DNA of 64,000 nucleotides from JAVJSD01 sp040219575 (GTDB lineage: Bacteria > Planctomycetota > Planctomycetia > Pirellulales > Pirellulaceae). Position 1 is the first letter of the stretch, and the number at the start of each line of letters is the position of its first letter. Below the pieces are notes generated by a model, which saw nothing but the letters and a program-made list of their open reading frames with translations, did not search any database and had not been told where the DNA came from. Below, one piece after another: positions 25,939 to 35,754 of the stretch. Made by a program: the position numbers and the translations under genes. The DNA lies in the NCBI GenBank assembly GCA_040219575.1, contig JAVJSD010000021.1:29029-93028 (forward strand), given 5' to 3'.

Positions 25939-27342
25939 ATGGGAGGCGAGGGAATGCTCCACCGTCGGGATGCGATGATTCGGCTGGGCCAGCTCGGCCT
26001 GGGGGCGCTGACGCTGCCGGGACTGTTGCGGGCGCGTAGCGCCACGGCGGCCGAAACGCCGTCGGGGTTTGTGGCGTCCGGCGGCAAGGCGAAGTCGTGC
26101 ATCCTGATCTATCTGTGGGGTGGACCACCGCAGATGGACCTGTGGGATCCCAATCCCGAGGCGCCCGACGGCATCCGCAGCCTATACCAGCCGATCTCAA
26201 CCAACGCGCCCGGCATTTACGTGTCGGAGCAGATGCCGCGTTTCGCCCGGCATGCCGACAAGACGGCGATCATTCGCACGCTCTCGCACGACAGCGACGT
26301 ACACGAGGCGTCCGTCTATCGCACGCTGACCGGACGCACCGACCCGTCGCTGCGTGTACCCCGCAACATGCGCAAGCGCAGCGACGCGCCCAACCTGGGT
26401 TCGGTCGCGGCGCACTTCCTCCAGCGGGCCGGCGCGCCGGGAGCCGTCACCATTCCCCGCCCCATCGGCCACGAAGGCGTGACGTACAGCGGCACCTACG
26501 CGGGCTTTTTGGGACCGCGCTACGACCCGTTGGAGTTCGCTCCCGCCGGCGAATCGCAGGGGCCGCCGCCGCTGGCCGTCTCCCTTCCCGAGGGGATCAC
26601 CGACCAGCGCGTGCTGCTGCGGCGGGGGCTGCTCGAGTCACTGGAGAACGTCGACCGGCGATTCCAGGCCGATCCGCCGGTGCGAGAGATCGACGACTTC
26701 CGCGAAACCGCCTACGGCATGCTGGGCGGCTCGCCGGTGAAGCAGGCGCTCGATCTGAAGCGTGTGGACGACAACACGCGCGAGCGGTACGGCCGCAATG
26801 AATGGGGCGAGGCGATCCTGACCGCCCGGCGGCTCGTCGAGGCCGGCGTGCCGCTGGTGACGATCTCCTGGATGTACATTCAGAAGAGCGGCAACGTGGC
26901 CAACGTGTGGGACAACCACGGCCCCTTCGAGGGCAAGACCGGCTACCAGATGCTCGAGGCCGAGTACTGCCTGCCGTCGCTCGATCGCGGCTTCGCCGCG
27001 CTGATGGAGGACCTCGCCGCCAGCGGGCTGCTTGATGAAACGCTCGTCGCCATGTACGGCGAGTTCGGGCGGACGCCGAAGATCAACAAGAACCTCGGCC
27101 GCGATCACTGGGGCAGATGTCAGAGCGCGGTGCTGGCCGGCGGCGGGATCGGCGGAGGACGCCTCCACGGCGAAACCGACAGCCACTCGGCCTACCCCAA
27201 ATCGGACGCAGTTTCTCCGGAAGACCTGATCGCCACGATCTACCATGCGTTGGGCATCTCGCCCGACTCCGTGATCTACGACAACGAGCAACGGCCGCAC
27301 AAGGTGGTCGACGGTCGGGCGCTGACGGGGCTGTTCGGATAA
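25939..27342 (+). CDS. DUF1501 family protein, second copy
   Basis: 467 residues from ATG 25939. The leader LHRRDAMIRLGQLGLGALTL is twin-arginine-like (RRDAMI), so Tat export is likely but less canonical than in the 19749 copy. DUF1501 features: ILIYLWGGPPQMDLWDPNPE, RTLSHDSDVHEASVYRTLTG, WDNHGPFEGKTGYQM, AMYGEFGRTPKINKNLGRDH, SAVLAGGGIGGGR. It has no adjacent PSD1 partner; its nearest neighbour downstream is the convergent NPCBM gene. The function of the family is unresolved. Confidence 0.92.
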   Translation: MGGEGMLHRRDAMIRLGQLGLGALTLPGLLRARSATAAETPSGFVASGGKAKSCILIYLWGGPPQMDLWDPNPEAPDGIRSLYQPISTNAPGIYVSEQMPRFARHADKTAIIRTLSHDSDVHEASVYRTLTGRTDPSLRVPRNMRKRSDAPNLGSVAAHFLQRAGAPGAVTIPRPIGHEGVTYSGTYAGFLGPRYDPLEFAPAGESQGPPPLAVSLPEGITDQRVLLRRGLLESLENVDRRFQADPPVREIDDFRETAYGMLGGSPVKQALDLKRVDDNTRERYGRNEWGEAILTARRLVEAGVPLVTISWMYIQKSGNVANVWDNHGPFEGKTGYQMLEAEYCLPSLDRGFAALMEDLAASGLLDETLVAMYGEFGRTPKINKNLGRDHWGRCQSAVLAGGGIGGGRLHGETDSHSAYPKSDAVSPEDLIATIYHALGISPDSVIYDNEQRPHKVVDGRALTGLFG

Positions 27343-27372
27343 CGGCGTCCGAGTCGCCTGTGGTCGTCGTCT

Positions 27373-28650
27373 CTACCGCAACAGCCGCGCGTTGAGCAGG
27401 TCGAGGTAGTCGCACTCGTCGCCGCGGTCGGCGAATTCGACGAGGATCGCCAGTCGCTGCACGCCGCGGACGTCGAGGGAGACGGAAATCGGCGCCTCGC
27501 CGCCGCGCAGGACGGGGCTTTCGTAACCGGCCCGCCAGGCGCCGTCGCCGCGGTCGAGGAAGATGCGGGCCACCACGCTGCCGCGGCGGCCGGCCTCGGC
27601 GTCGAGCGCCAACTCCGTCTCGAAGCGCTGAAAGTCGCCGCGCAGTTCGTAGGCCAGGCGCGAGGCGCTGTGCATGCCCAGGCCCTTGGAGTAGAGGTTC
27701 CGCCCGACGCGCAGTTTGCCGCCCAGCGTGTTGCGGTCCTCGTGGTAGGGCCAGTCGAGCGCGAGAAACGGAATGTGCTTGTAGCCGATCGGCCGCAGGT
27801 CGGAGAGATACACCACGCGCGGCGTGGCGGGGCGAACGAAGACGACTTCCTCCCACAGCGACTCGGCGTCGGTCGAAAGCCGCACGCCGTGGGGCAGCGT
27901 GATGCTGGTCAGCGGACCGGGGTCGATCGCCGTGATCAGAAGCAGGCTGCCGTCGTCGAGGCCGAGCCGCGCGTGCATCCCGACCACGCGCGGCGGCGAA
28001 ATCAGGGCGGGATTGAAAATCAGCGCCGTAATCGTTTTCAGCGGGATGTCGACGTCGCGGCCCTTCACCTCCAGTGTGATCTTGCTCAGCGCGTCGGGCG
28101 CATTGGGTTGCGGTCCCACGAGCGGCGCGGGCGCGCGGAGGAAGCCTTCCACACGATCACCGTTCTCCAGCAGCACCACGTCCTGCTCGCCGGTCGAGGA
28201 CGCGATGGCCCCTTCCAGCTTGTCGCGCTCGTCGAACGCTGCGGGCGGATGGAACACGACGCCGCGCACCAACTCCAGGGGAATCATCACCCGCCCCCAC
28301 AAATTCGATTCGACGGCGATGCGATCGCCGGCCAGGGCCAGGATCTGATCGACCGCCAGGCGTCCGCCGTCGGCCAGGATCAACAGCGGCCCGCGATCGC
28401 TTTCGACCTCCGCTCCCCAGAACGCCAAGTCGGCGGCGGCGACGCGCCGCTCGCCGGAGTCGGACCTCAAGCGAACGTTCCAGTCGGCGTCGATGCCGAG
28501 CAGGTTCGCGGAAAAGGGAGCGCCGTCGACCGTGGCGACCGTCCCCACAGGCTGCGCGGCAACTGATTCGGATGCGAGCAGTCCGATCGCGACGACCGCC
28601 AACCAGGCGACGCCGACCCCGCGGAGCGTGAACTTCGCCATGCGTGCCAT
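27373..28650 (-). CDS. NPCBM-domain secreted protein
   Basis: 425 residues from ATG 28650 (GGGA precedes it); GTG 28665 is also possible. The signal peptide ends at LLASESVAAQ. Residues 30-270 are repeated beta segments (ANLLGIDADWNVRLRSDSGE, VVLLENGDRVEGFL, LDDGSLLLITAIDPG) of the type found in planctomycete sulfatase and PSD proteins. The C-terminal 150 residues (LRVGRNLYSKGLGMHSASRL ... DVRGVQRLAILVEFADRGDE) form an NPCBM carbohydrate-binding-like jelly roll. It is the last gene of a leftward operon, starting 16 bp after the previous stop. Confidence 0.88.
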   Translation of the reverse strand: MARMAKFTLRGVGVAWLAVVAIGLLASESVAAQPVGTVATVDGAPFSANLLGIDADWNVRLRSDSGERRVAAADLAFWGAEVESDRGPLLILADGGRLAVDQILALAGDRIAVESNLWGRVMIPLELVRGVVFHPPAAFDERDKLEGAIASSTGEQDVVLLENGDRVEGFLRAPAPLVGPQPNAPDALSKITLEVKGRDVDIPLKTITALIFNPALISPPRVVGMHARLGLDDGSLLLITAIDPGPLTSITLPHGVRLSTDAESLWEEVVFVRPATPRVVYLSDLRPIGYKHIPFLALDWPYHEDRNTLGGKLRVGRNLYSKGLGMHSASRLAYELRGDFQRFETELALDAEAGRRGSVVARIFLDRGDGAWRAGYESPVLRGGEAPISVSLDVRGVQRLAILVEFADRGDECDYLDLLNARLLR

Positions 28651-28665
28651 CGGTCCCACGCGCAC

Positions 28666-29721
28666 CTACCGCTGGAAGATGGGCAGGTAGTTGTTCGGCA
28701 TCTGCAGCACGATGCAGGCCATGGCGGTGCCGTACTCGAAACAGATGCTGTCCGACCAGCAGCCGTTGTCGAGCTGCATGGCGATCAGCGTGTCGCGGGC
28801 GGCCGGATACCACTTCCGCCAATTGTCGCCGCCGGCGTGCCACATCGCCTGCACGCCGTAGTACTGGCCGTAGAAGAAGTGGCTTTCGCGCGGGGCGTCG
28901 TGCCGGCGCGGCGTGAATTGCTGCAGGTACTCGATGCCGCGCTCGATCTCGTCGCCTTCGTAGATTCCGGCGCTGTACAGGGCGACCACGCCGGCGGCGC
29001 TGCGGGGAAAGGCGCTCGGTCCGCCGTGAACCATGTACATGAAGCCGCCGTCGGCGTTCTGACTGCGCTTGACGTAATCGATGCAGCGATCGACCGTCTC
29101 GCTGGGCACCACGATCCCGGCGTTGCGGGCGGCGCGGAGCGCCATGATCTGGCAGATCGTGACCGAGATGTCGGCGTCGGTGCTGTCGACCTTGTACCGC
29201 CAGCCGCCGTCTTCATTCTGCGAGGCGATAATCACATTCACCGCCGCCTCGAGCGTCTCGCGAACCTGCGAGTCGGGCGTCATGCCGTACACCTCCGCCA
29301 AAAACAACGTGGCGAAGCCGTGCCCGTACATCGGCCCGTGGCTGGAGCCTTCCACATCCACGATGAATCCGTTGTCCTGGGCGCGGTCGAGGATGTAGCG
29401 AACGCAGCGGTTGACCTGCTGACCGTACTGGCCGCGGCCGGGCATGTTGCCTCCCGCCATGAACGCCATGCCGGCCAGCGAGCAAACGGCGACGTTGCGG
29501 CCGTAGCCGCTGCTCTCGAACGAGCCATCGTCGCGCTGCCGCGAGGCGAGGTAGGCCAGGCCGCGATCGATGGCGTCCTGCGTCTCGCGATTGATCAGCT
29601 CGGCGGCGGCAAGATCCTGGTCGTCGACGATCTGAGCGATCGCCTGATTTCCCCCAACCGCGACACCGCATCCCAACGCGGCGCCGAGAGCCAGAAACTT
29701 GCGGCGGTCGATCACGGTCAT
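28666..29721 (-). CDS. Prenyltransferase/squalene-cyclase-repeat protein, Tat-exported
   Basis: 351 residues from ATG 29721. The signal DRRKFLALGAALGCGVAVGG is twin-arginine. Several alpha-alpha repeats with QxxDGGW/F motifs follow: ASRQRDDGSFESSGYG, ASQNEDGGWRYKVDS, RSQNADGGFMYMVHG, AMQLDNGCWSDS. The repeats form an alpha6-alpha6 toroid as in terpene cyclases, but the DxDD catalytic motif is absent, so it is more likely a binding or scaffold protein than a cyclase. It lies in an operon with the giant DUF4175-like membrane protein, an arrangement I associate with planctomycetes. Confidence 0.88.
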   Translation of the reverse strand: MTVIDRRKFLALGAALGCGVAVGGNQAIAQIVDDQDLAAAELINRETQDAIDRGLAYLASRQRDDGSFESSGYGRNVAVCSLAGMAFMAGGNMPGRGQYGQQVNRCVRYILDRAQDNGFIVDVEGSSHGPMYGHGFATLFLAEVYGMTPDSQVRETLEAAVNVIIASQNEDGGWRYKVDSTDADISVTICQIMALRAARNAGIVVPSETVDRCIDYVKRSQNADGGFMYMVHGGPSAFPRSAAGVVALYSAGIYEGDEIERGIEYLQQFTPRRHDAPRESHFFYGQYYGVQAMWHAGGDNWRKWYPAARDTLIAMQLDNGCWSDSICFEYGTAMACIVLQMPNNYLPIFQR

Positions 29722-29829
29722 GCGTCGTTTCCTGCTGTGAATAGGAGAGGGCGACCCAACCGACACGCGCGTCGGCGGTGAGTCGCCCGGGCGCCGTGAG
29801 AGGGGGCGGCGACGGGACGGGATGCCCCA

Positions 29830-30675
29830 TTATGGATACTTTTCCGCATCCTCCGCCAGTCGTTTATAGTACTCTTCGATCAATTTCCGGTATTTCGGCA
29901 GAACCTGCTCGCCCGAACCAGTGAGCATTTGCCGGCGAACCTGCTCGGGCAAATGCCCCCAGACGTCCTTCAGCAGGTCGTCCATGGCGCCAACCTCGAA
30001 CGGTTCACTGTTCGATCCGGCGCGATCCTGGCTGTCGTCGGCAGGTTTGTTGCTTTCCTTGTCGCCCGGTTCCGGTTGCGGCGCGCCCGGTTGGGGCTTG
30101 GGCGACGACTTGCTGTCTCCCGGCGACGGCTGCTGGCGTTGCTGGCGCAGCTTTTCGATCAGGGTGGCGATGTCCGCCGCGATCTGCCGCTGCATCTGCT
30201 GGGTGCCGGCGGACGTGTTGCGTTGGCTGATCATCCGTTCGACCGCCTTCATCCGGCGGCCGATGTCCAGAATCGGGTCGTCGCCGCCCGACAGTCCGAC
30301 ATCCTCTCCGTCGATCAACTGGTCGAGCAGTTGCTTGTCGGCGGTGGAGGGTTCGCCTCCGGCGGCGGGTTCGGCGGACGACGGATCCTCCTTGGCGGCG
30401 GACTTCGGATCGGTCGACCGGGGCGTAGCGGATTTCGTCGGCGAGTCGGGGGGAGCGACCGGCGGCAAGTCGAGTCCCTCCAGCAAGTCGCCCCCGAGGT
30501 CGTCCAGCAGTTGCTTGTCGAGCGAATCCTGCTGCTGGGAAGCGGCTTGTTTGGCGGGCGGCTTGTTCGGCGGTGTGCCTTGCGCCGCGGCCGAAGCGAC
30601 CATCGCGGCCACGACGAACCCGGTCGTCGCCAGCATCCGTAGCATCCGTCCCGATGGGAAACGTTTGGGGATCAT
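29830..30675 (-). CDS. Secreted low-complexity protein of the DUF4175 operon
   Basis: 281 residues. The signal peptide (MLATTGFVVAAMVASAAAQG) is followed by a long Pro/Ser/Gln/Asp-rich disordered tract, a short helix (RMKAVERMISQRNTSAGTQQ), a second disordered tract and a folded C-terminal segment (DDLLKDVWGHLPEQVRRQML ... LPKYRKLIEEYYKRLAEDAE) that looks like a conserved helical interaction motif. Its ATG overlaps the upstream stop (ATGA), indicating coupled translation. No enzyme motif is present; a structural or adaptor role in the envelope is inferred. Confidence 0.8.
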   Translation of the reverse strand: MIPKRFPSGRMLRMLATTGFVVAAMVASAAAQGTPPNKPPAKQAASQQQDSLDKQLLDDLGGDLLEGLDLPPVAPPDSPTKSATPRSTDPKSAAKEDPSSAEPAAGGEPSTADKQLLDQLIDGEDVGLSGGDDPILDIGRRMKAVERMISQRNTSAGTQQMQRQIAADIATLIEKLRQQRQQPSPGDSKSSPKPQPGAPQPEPGDKESNKPADDSQDRAGSNSEPFEVGAMDDLLKDVWGHLPEQVRRQMLTGSGEQVLPKYRKLIEEYYKRLAEDAEKYP

Positions 30676-33600
30676 GGTTGGTCCTTCGACTCGAGGTCGG
30701 TCCCTTTGAGCAAATCGTCGAGCAGCGGATCGGACGGCGCCGGCTTGTCGACATTGTTCTCGTCGACGTTCGGGTTTTCAACTTCCTTGTTATCGGACGT
30801 CGCGCCGCCGCCTGGCGGGTCTTCACCGGACAATCCAGGCAAATCGTCGGGGTTGTCTTCGGGATTTTCCGCCTTGGGGCGAGACAAGTTGAGCATCAGA
30901 TCCGCCAGACGACCTTGTTCTCCCGCGAGCTCGAGCAATTCCTGCTCCAGTTCCGGGGTCAGGCCGCCGCGAACCCGCTCGGCCTCGATCTCGGTCGTAC
31001 GGCGATTGATAACCTGTTGCAGCAGTTCGAGCAGTTTGAGCTCGGCGAGCGCGGTGATCTGTTGGGAGTTGCCGCCCTCCTGCGGCTGACCGGCGCCCCC
31101 TTGTCCGCCCGCCTCGGCCGTGTCGCCCGATTCCGGCGCGAGCGCCGCGACAATCTGCCGGAGGCGCTCCAGCGCGACGTTCTCCATGTCTTGCGTGGCC
31201 TGGTCAGTCTGCTGGCGATCGAGTCGGGCCGCGGCGCGGACCATCTCGCGAGCCGCGCCGCGGAGCCCCAATTGAAACGCCGCGGCGGAAGCCAGCCGTT
31301 CTCCCATCGCGCCCGTTTCGACGGCCAACTCACGTTCGTTGCGCGCCAGGTCGATCAGGCTGCTCTGCTGCGCACGGTCGAGGCCGCTTTGTTCCATCGC
31401 CAGTTGATTCAGACGCATGGTGTCGACGACGATCGCCTGCTGGCGGACGATCAGTCCCTGAATCTCCTGCTCCAAGCGCACCAACTGCTCCTGCACCAAT
31501 TCCTGTCGGGCCTGGGCCAACTGCTGGGCGAGTTGTTGCTCCGCCTGTTCGAGCGATTGCTCGGCTTGCCGGCCGCTTTCGAGCGCCGCCTCGGCGTCGT
31601 CCTGTTGCGCCGCCGACGCGGCGTCCTGCCCCTGGGCGGCGCCTTGGGCCAGCGACTGCGCGGCGTCGTCGGCCTGCAGACGCATCAACTTTCGCGATAG
31701 TCGCTCCATCTCTTCCGCCGCCTGCTGCTGCTCCTTGACCAGCCGCATCAGCTCGCGTTCGCGCTGGGCCGGATCCGCCAGTTGGGCGGCGGACTGCATT
31801 TGCTTTTGAAGTTCTTCCTGCCGCTTTCTCAGTCCTTCCAACTCTTCCGAGGCTTTCGTCAACTGCTCGACGATCCGCTCCAGTTGGTGCTCGCGGCGAT
31901 TGGAGAGGATATCGAGCACCTGCTCCAGGCCCTGCTGCACCTCGCGCTGCAGGTCGGTCGCCTGGCCGAGACGATTGTCCTCGACGGCCCGCCCGCTTTC
32001 GTGCATCTGGCCGCCGATGGCCAGATCGCGCGCCGCCCGCATGGCGTCGTCGAGCGTGTCGGCCGCCAGGGGATCGGTCTCGGCCAATTCGTCGCTCATC
32101 TGCTGCATGCGGGAGAGCGTTTGATCGAGCCGACGCGCGGCGTCGAACTGGCGCTGCCCCAGCTTGCGGAGTTCGGCCCGTTGTTGCGCGGTGAGGTCGT
32201 CGGGCGACTTGCCCAGCGTCTCGATTCGCAGGCGGTCGGTCTCGGCGCCGATCTCGTCCTGCTCGTCCTGAAGGCGGCCGAATTCGCGCGTGAAGCGGCG
32301 GTAGTTGTCCCATTGCGACAACTCGCCCAGCAACTGCTCGAGTTCGGCGATCACAGCGTCCTGCCGCGTCCCCGCGTCGGCCAGCGCCATCCGCACCGGC
32401 GGCGCCGCCTCTTGGAACTCCGCGGCAGACGTCGGATCCTCCTCTGAATCCTGTTCTGCGCTGTTCGCCTTTCCTTCATCCGCCTTTCCGTCGTCCACGT
32501 TTCCATCGTCCGCGTCGGCGGCGCCCTGGTAGATGGCGGCGCGGCTGATTTTCAAGGCCGTGATCAGTTGCTGTTCGATCTCGGGCATCTGTCGATCGCC
32601 GAGTCGCACGACGATCGCCAGCAACTGGCGCATGCGGCGGTTCACGTCGGGGCTGTCGATGCGGTTGCTTTCCAACTCGTCCAACAGCGACTCGATTTCA
32701 ACGCGTACCGAGTCGCCTTCGGCCGTCAGCCGCTCGTGCAATTGGCGCTGATTCAACTCGGCGCTTTGCAACTGATCGATATCGCGGGCGGTGAAGGCGC
32801 CGGTTTCCGCGAGTTGGATTTCCAGCGACGTGGTCTGACCGCGCGTGTCGCGTTGCCGGTTGAGCACCTCGGTCAGACGCCGCAGGATCGACGCCCGGCG
32901 GCGGGCGATGCGGTCCTCCAGTTCGTCGCGAGAGATGATCACAAGTCGTCGCGAAGTGCTCTGTCCGGTTTGCGGTTTGTAATCCTCCGCGACCACCTGC
33001 AACTCGAGAAACGTCCCCGGCGCGAGGTCGACCACCTGCGACAGATCGAAGCCATGATCAATCGTCCGCTGTTGGCCCGTCGGCGGCGCCGATGCATCGG
33101 CCGGCGGTGCTTGCGCGGGGCCGCGGTAGAGTTCGACTTGTTGCGCCTGCTGTTCGCTCTGGTCGCTGCGCGTGTAGCGGAGGGCGACGGTGTGCAGCGC
33201 CAAGTCGTCCTTGACGACAACCTGCAGCGGCAACAGCGCCTGCGGCATGACGTGCGTGGTCGATCCCGGCCGCTGGATGGAGACGCTGGGCGGCGAGTCG
33301 GGCACGGCCGTCACGTTCCACCGCGTGTCGGAACCGGCGGTGACGCCCTCCCTGTCGACCAGTTCGATCCAGTAGCGCCCGGAGCGTTCGATCCGCCAGG
33401 CGTCGCTGCTCGAAGCGGCGAAGACGAACTCGCCGCCGTCGGGCGCGATAGTGGCTTCGGCCAACGGCTCGTCTTCCCCTTCCAGTCGCAATCGGGCCGC
33501 CGCCAGCGGGCGCGTGACCGTGCCGCGAATGCCGACGCGGGTTCCCTCGATCGCCCGAATCGCGGAGTCCGAGGCGGTCTCCGGCAAGGCGGTGTAGGCG

Positions 33601-34490
33601 GGGGGAACGAGTCGCACGTCGAGCGATTCGATTCGCGGGGGTTCGACCACCGCCAGCGCCTGCCAGGGCATGTTGTCGTGATCGCCGCCGCGGGCGCGGA
33701 ATTTGAACGGACGATGGACATTCGTCAGCCGTAGCGTCATCGCTTTCTCGGCCGGCTGCATGGCCTGCGATTGAATACTCTCCGAGCCGTCGCCGTCGTA
33801 CCAGTACTCGAGCAACACCTCGTCGGGCAGACGGCCGTTGCGGTCGACCACGCGGACCTCGAAGTCGCTGCCGGCAGCGATCCGCTGCGGCGGATCCACA
33901 AACGCCAGATCGTGACGCCGCGGCCAGGCCTGCTCGCTCCAGGGCGCCGCCATGCGGCTGATCGCCAGTCCCGAAGCACTCGGATTGAGCAAACCGATCA
34001 GCAACAGCACGCGAAACAGGTAAGAAAGCGTCAGCAAAGCCCGGCGGCTCCACCGCAGATCGACGGCGCCGGTCAGGTCGAGGTTCTCGGTCAGCGCCGA
34101 GGCCTCGGCCACCACCGCCTTCCGCAACACGGGCGAACCGGCGGTCGGCTCGTCGACCGGCTGCCGCAGAAACACCAGAGAACTGGAAAGACGGTCGCCG
34201 AGTTGCGGGAAGCGACGCTCGATCCGTTGGGCGACCTGCAAATCGCCCCGCTTGGCTCGTAGCACCGGCCACAGGAACCAATACACCGCGGCGCCGACCG
34301 CCGCCAGCACGCACGCCGAGATGATGACCCGCACGCCAATGTCTTCCCAGCGAAACAGATAGTCCGCCAGGCCGCAAAGAAACACGGCGAACAGCGCCGC
34401 CATCGCCACATACGCCCCGGCGAGCAACAGCAATTGCCCCCGCGCCAGGCGGCCGACCGATTGGATCTTTTTCTCGAGCGGGTGCGGCAT
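30672..34490 (-). CDS. Giant DUF4175-like membrane/coiled-coil protein
   Basis: 1272 residues from ATG 34490; the frame extends further upstream without coding character. Hydrophobic segments at about 19-43, 52-73 and 146-165 anchor it, with the bulk outside the cytoplasm. Residues 200-530 contain beta domains (LAFVDPPQRIAAGSDFEVRV; a large segment with SVSIQRPGSTTHVMPQALLP). Residues 560-1150 are long Glu/Gln/Arg-rich coiled coil, ending in an acidic Asn/Pro/Asp-rich tail. It heads a leftward operon with a secreted partner (ATGA overlap), a prenyltransferase-repeat protein and an NPCBM protein. Role unknown; a periplasm-spanning scaffold is plausible inference. Confidence 0.85.
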   Translation of the reverse strand: MPHPLEKKIQSVGRLARGQLLLLAGAYVAMAALFAVFLCGLADYLFRWEDIGVRVIISACVLAAVGAAVYWFLWPVLRAKRGDLQVAQRIERRFPQLGDRLSSSLVFLRQPVDEPTAGSPVLRKAVVAEASALTENLDLTGAVDLRWSRRALLTLSYLFRVLLLIGLLNPSASGLAISRMAAPWSEQAWPRRHDLAFVDPPQRIAAGSDFEVRVVDRNGRLPDEVLLEYWYDGDGSESIQSQAMQPAEKAMTLRLTNVHRPFKFRARGGDHDNMPWQALAVVEPPRIESLDVRLVPPAYTALPETASDSAIRAIEGTRVGIRGTVTRPLAAARLRLEGEDEPLAEATIAPDGGEFVFAASSSDAWRIERSGRYWIELVDREGVTAGSDTRWNVTAVPDSPPSVSIQRPGSTTHVMPQALLPLQVVVKDDLALHTVALRYTRSDQSEQQAQQVELYRGPAQAPPADASAPPTGQQRTIDHGFDLSQVVDLAPGTFLELQVVAEDYKPQTGQSTSRRLVIISRDELEDRIARRRASILRRLTEVLNRQRDTRGQTTSLEIQLAETGAFTARDIDQLQSAELNQRQLHERLTAEGDSVRVEIESLLDELESNRIDSPDVNRRMRQLLAIVVRLGDRQMPEIEQQLITALKISRAAIYQGAADADDGNVDDGKADEGKANSAEQDSEEDPTSAAEFQEAAPPVRMALADAGTRQDAVIAELEQLLGELSQWDNYRRFTREFGRLQDEQDEIGAETDRLRIETLGKSPDDLTAQQRAELRKLGQRQFDAARRLDQTLSRMQQMSDELAETDPLAADTLDDAMRAARDLAIGGQMHESGRAVEDNRLGQATDLQREVQQGLEQVLDILSNRREHQLERIVEQLTKASEELEGLRKRQEELQKQMQSAAQLADPAQRERELMRLVKEQQQAAEEMERLSRKLMRLQADDAAQSLAQGAAQGQDAASAAQQDDAEAALESGRQAEQSLEQAEQQLAQQLAQARQELVQEQLVRLEQEIQGLIVRQQAIVVDTMRLNQLAMEQSGLDRAQQSSLIDLARNERELAVETGAMGERLASAAAFQLGLRGAAREMVRAAARLDRQQTDQATQDMENVALERLRQIVAALAPESGDTAEAGGQGGAGQPQEGGNSQQITALAELKLLELLQQVINRRTTEIEAERVRGGLTPELEQELLELAGEQGRLADLMLNLSRPKAENPEDNPDDLPGLSGEDPPGGGATSDNKEVENPNVDENNVDKPAPSDPLLDDLLKGTDLESKDQP

Positions 34491-34672
34491 GTCGGCTGAC
34501 GACGGGTCCCGGCGGTTGAAAGCGAGGCGGTTACGGCGCAGCGCCCATTGGCGCAGAGGGAAATCTCGACGAAGTTGATACTTCTGACGACCGCCGAGGG
34601 TGTCCGGTTCCCTGTCGGCGATCAACCAGTTTGCTGCCCTTGGCCCCTCCTCGACGAAAGACCGCCACGCGT

Positions 34673-35722
34673 ATGGCCGCGAAACCCGCCGACAAGGCCT
34701 CCGATATTCTAACGCTTTCCAGGCCGCAAGTCGCGACATTGTCGGGCGAGCCCTGGCGGGTTGCGATGAAGTCGGCGATCCGCGATCCGCTGGAACTCTG
34801 CCGCAGGCTTGAACTTCCGTCGCAGTATGCAACCCAGGCGCAACTTGCCGCCGAAAAGTTCCCCCTGTTCGCCCCCCTTGAATTCATCCGCCGCATGCGG
34901 CCGGGCGATCCGCACGACCCGTTGCTGCGGCAGGTGTTGCCGTTGGCCGAGGAGTGCGGCGATGTGTCGGGCTTTTCCGAAGATCCGGTCGGCGACGGCG
35001 CGGCGCAACTCGCCCCCGGCCTGCTGAGGAAGTACCAGTCGCGGGCCCTGTTGCTGACCACCGGTGCGTGCGCCGTGCACTGCCGGTACTGCTTCCGGCG
35101 CGAGTATCCCTACGACGGATTGCCCCAGGGCGAAACCGACTGGCAACCGGCGCTGGCGGCATTGGCGGCCGACGCGTCGATCGACGAGGTGCTGCTCAGC
35201 GGCGGCGATCCGCTGACGATGGTCGACCACCGCTTGGCGGAACTGGCGGAGCGGCTGGCGGCGATACCGCATTTGCGGCGACTTCGCGTGCATACGCGGC
35301 TGCCGATCGTCATTCCGCAGCGCGTGACCGAAGAGCTGCTCGCGTGGCTGACGGCGACGCGGCTCGCGCCGGTCGTGGTCGTGCATGCGAATCACCCGGC
35401 GGAGTTGGACGCCGCGGTGCTGGCCGCCCTGGCGCGCCTGGTCGACGCCGGCGTGCCGGTGCTCAACCAGGCGGTGCTGCTGCGAGGCGTGAACGACAAC
35501 GCTGAGGTGCTGGAGCAGCTCTGCCGGCGGTTGGTCGATCATCGGGTGATGCCGTATTACCTGCACCAACTCGACCGCGTCCGCGGCGCCGCCCACTTCG
35601 AGGTCCCTATCGAGCGCGGCCTGGCGATTATCGCGGCATTGCGCGAGCGTCTGCCCGGCTACGCCGTGCCGCGCTACGTGCAAGAGATCGCCGGCGACGC
35701 CTCGAAGCGCATTCTGGCGTGA
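34673..35722 (+). CDS. epmB: EF-P beta-lysylation protein (lysine 2,3-aminomutase family)
   Basis: 349 residues from ATG 34673. A radical-SAM, PLP-dependent enzyme. The [4Fe-4S] site is CAVHCRYC (Cys133, Cys137, Cys140), preceded by KYQSRALLLTTGA. LLSGGDPLTMVDHRL binds SAM, and HANHPAEL, VLNQAVLLRGVND and MPYYLHQLDRVRGAAHFEVP are family signatures. It lacks the longer C-terminal dimerisation region of clostridial KamA, which fits EpmB, the enzyme that makes (R)-beta-lysine for elongation factor P. epmA and efp are not in the window, so KamA-like activity remains possible. Confidence 0.88.
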   Translation: MAAKPADKASDILTLSRPQVATLSGEPWRVAMKSAIRDPLELCRRLELPSQYATQAQLAAEKFPLFAPLEFIRRMRPGDPHDPLLRQVLPLAEECGDVSGFSEDPVGDGAAQLAPGLLRKYQSRALLLTTGACAVHCRYCFRREYPYDGLPQGETDWQPALAALAADASIDEVLLSGGDPLTMVDHRLAELAERLAAIPHLRRLRVHTRLPIVIPQRVTEELLAWLTATRLAPVVVVHANHPAELDAAVLAALARLVDAGVPVLNQAVLLRGVNDNAEVLEQLCRRLVDHRVMPYYLHQLDRVRGAAHFEVPIERGLAIIAALRERLPGYAVPRYVQEIAGDASKRILA

Positions 35723-35754
35723 TCCGCGGCGGACCGAGTCGGCTCAAAAAGCCA

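Noticed and set aside
28666..29721. Calling the prenyltransferase-repeat protein a squalene-hopene cyclase
   Set aside because: It is about half the length of SHC and lacks the DxDD catalytic motif.
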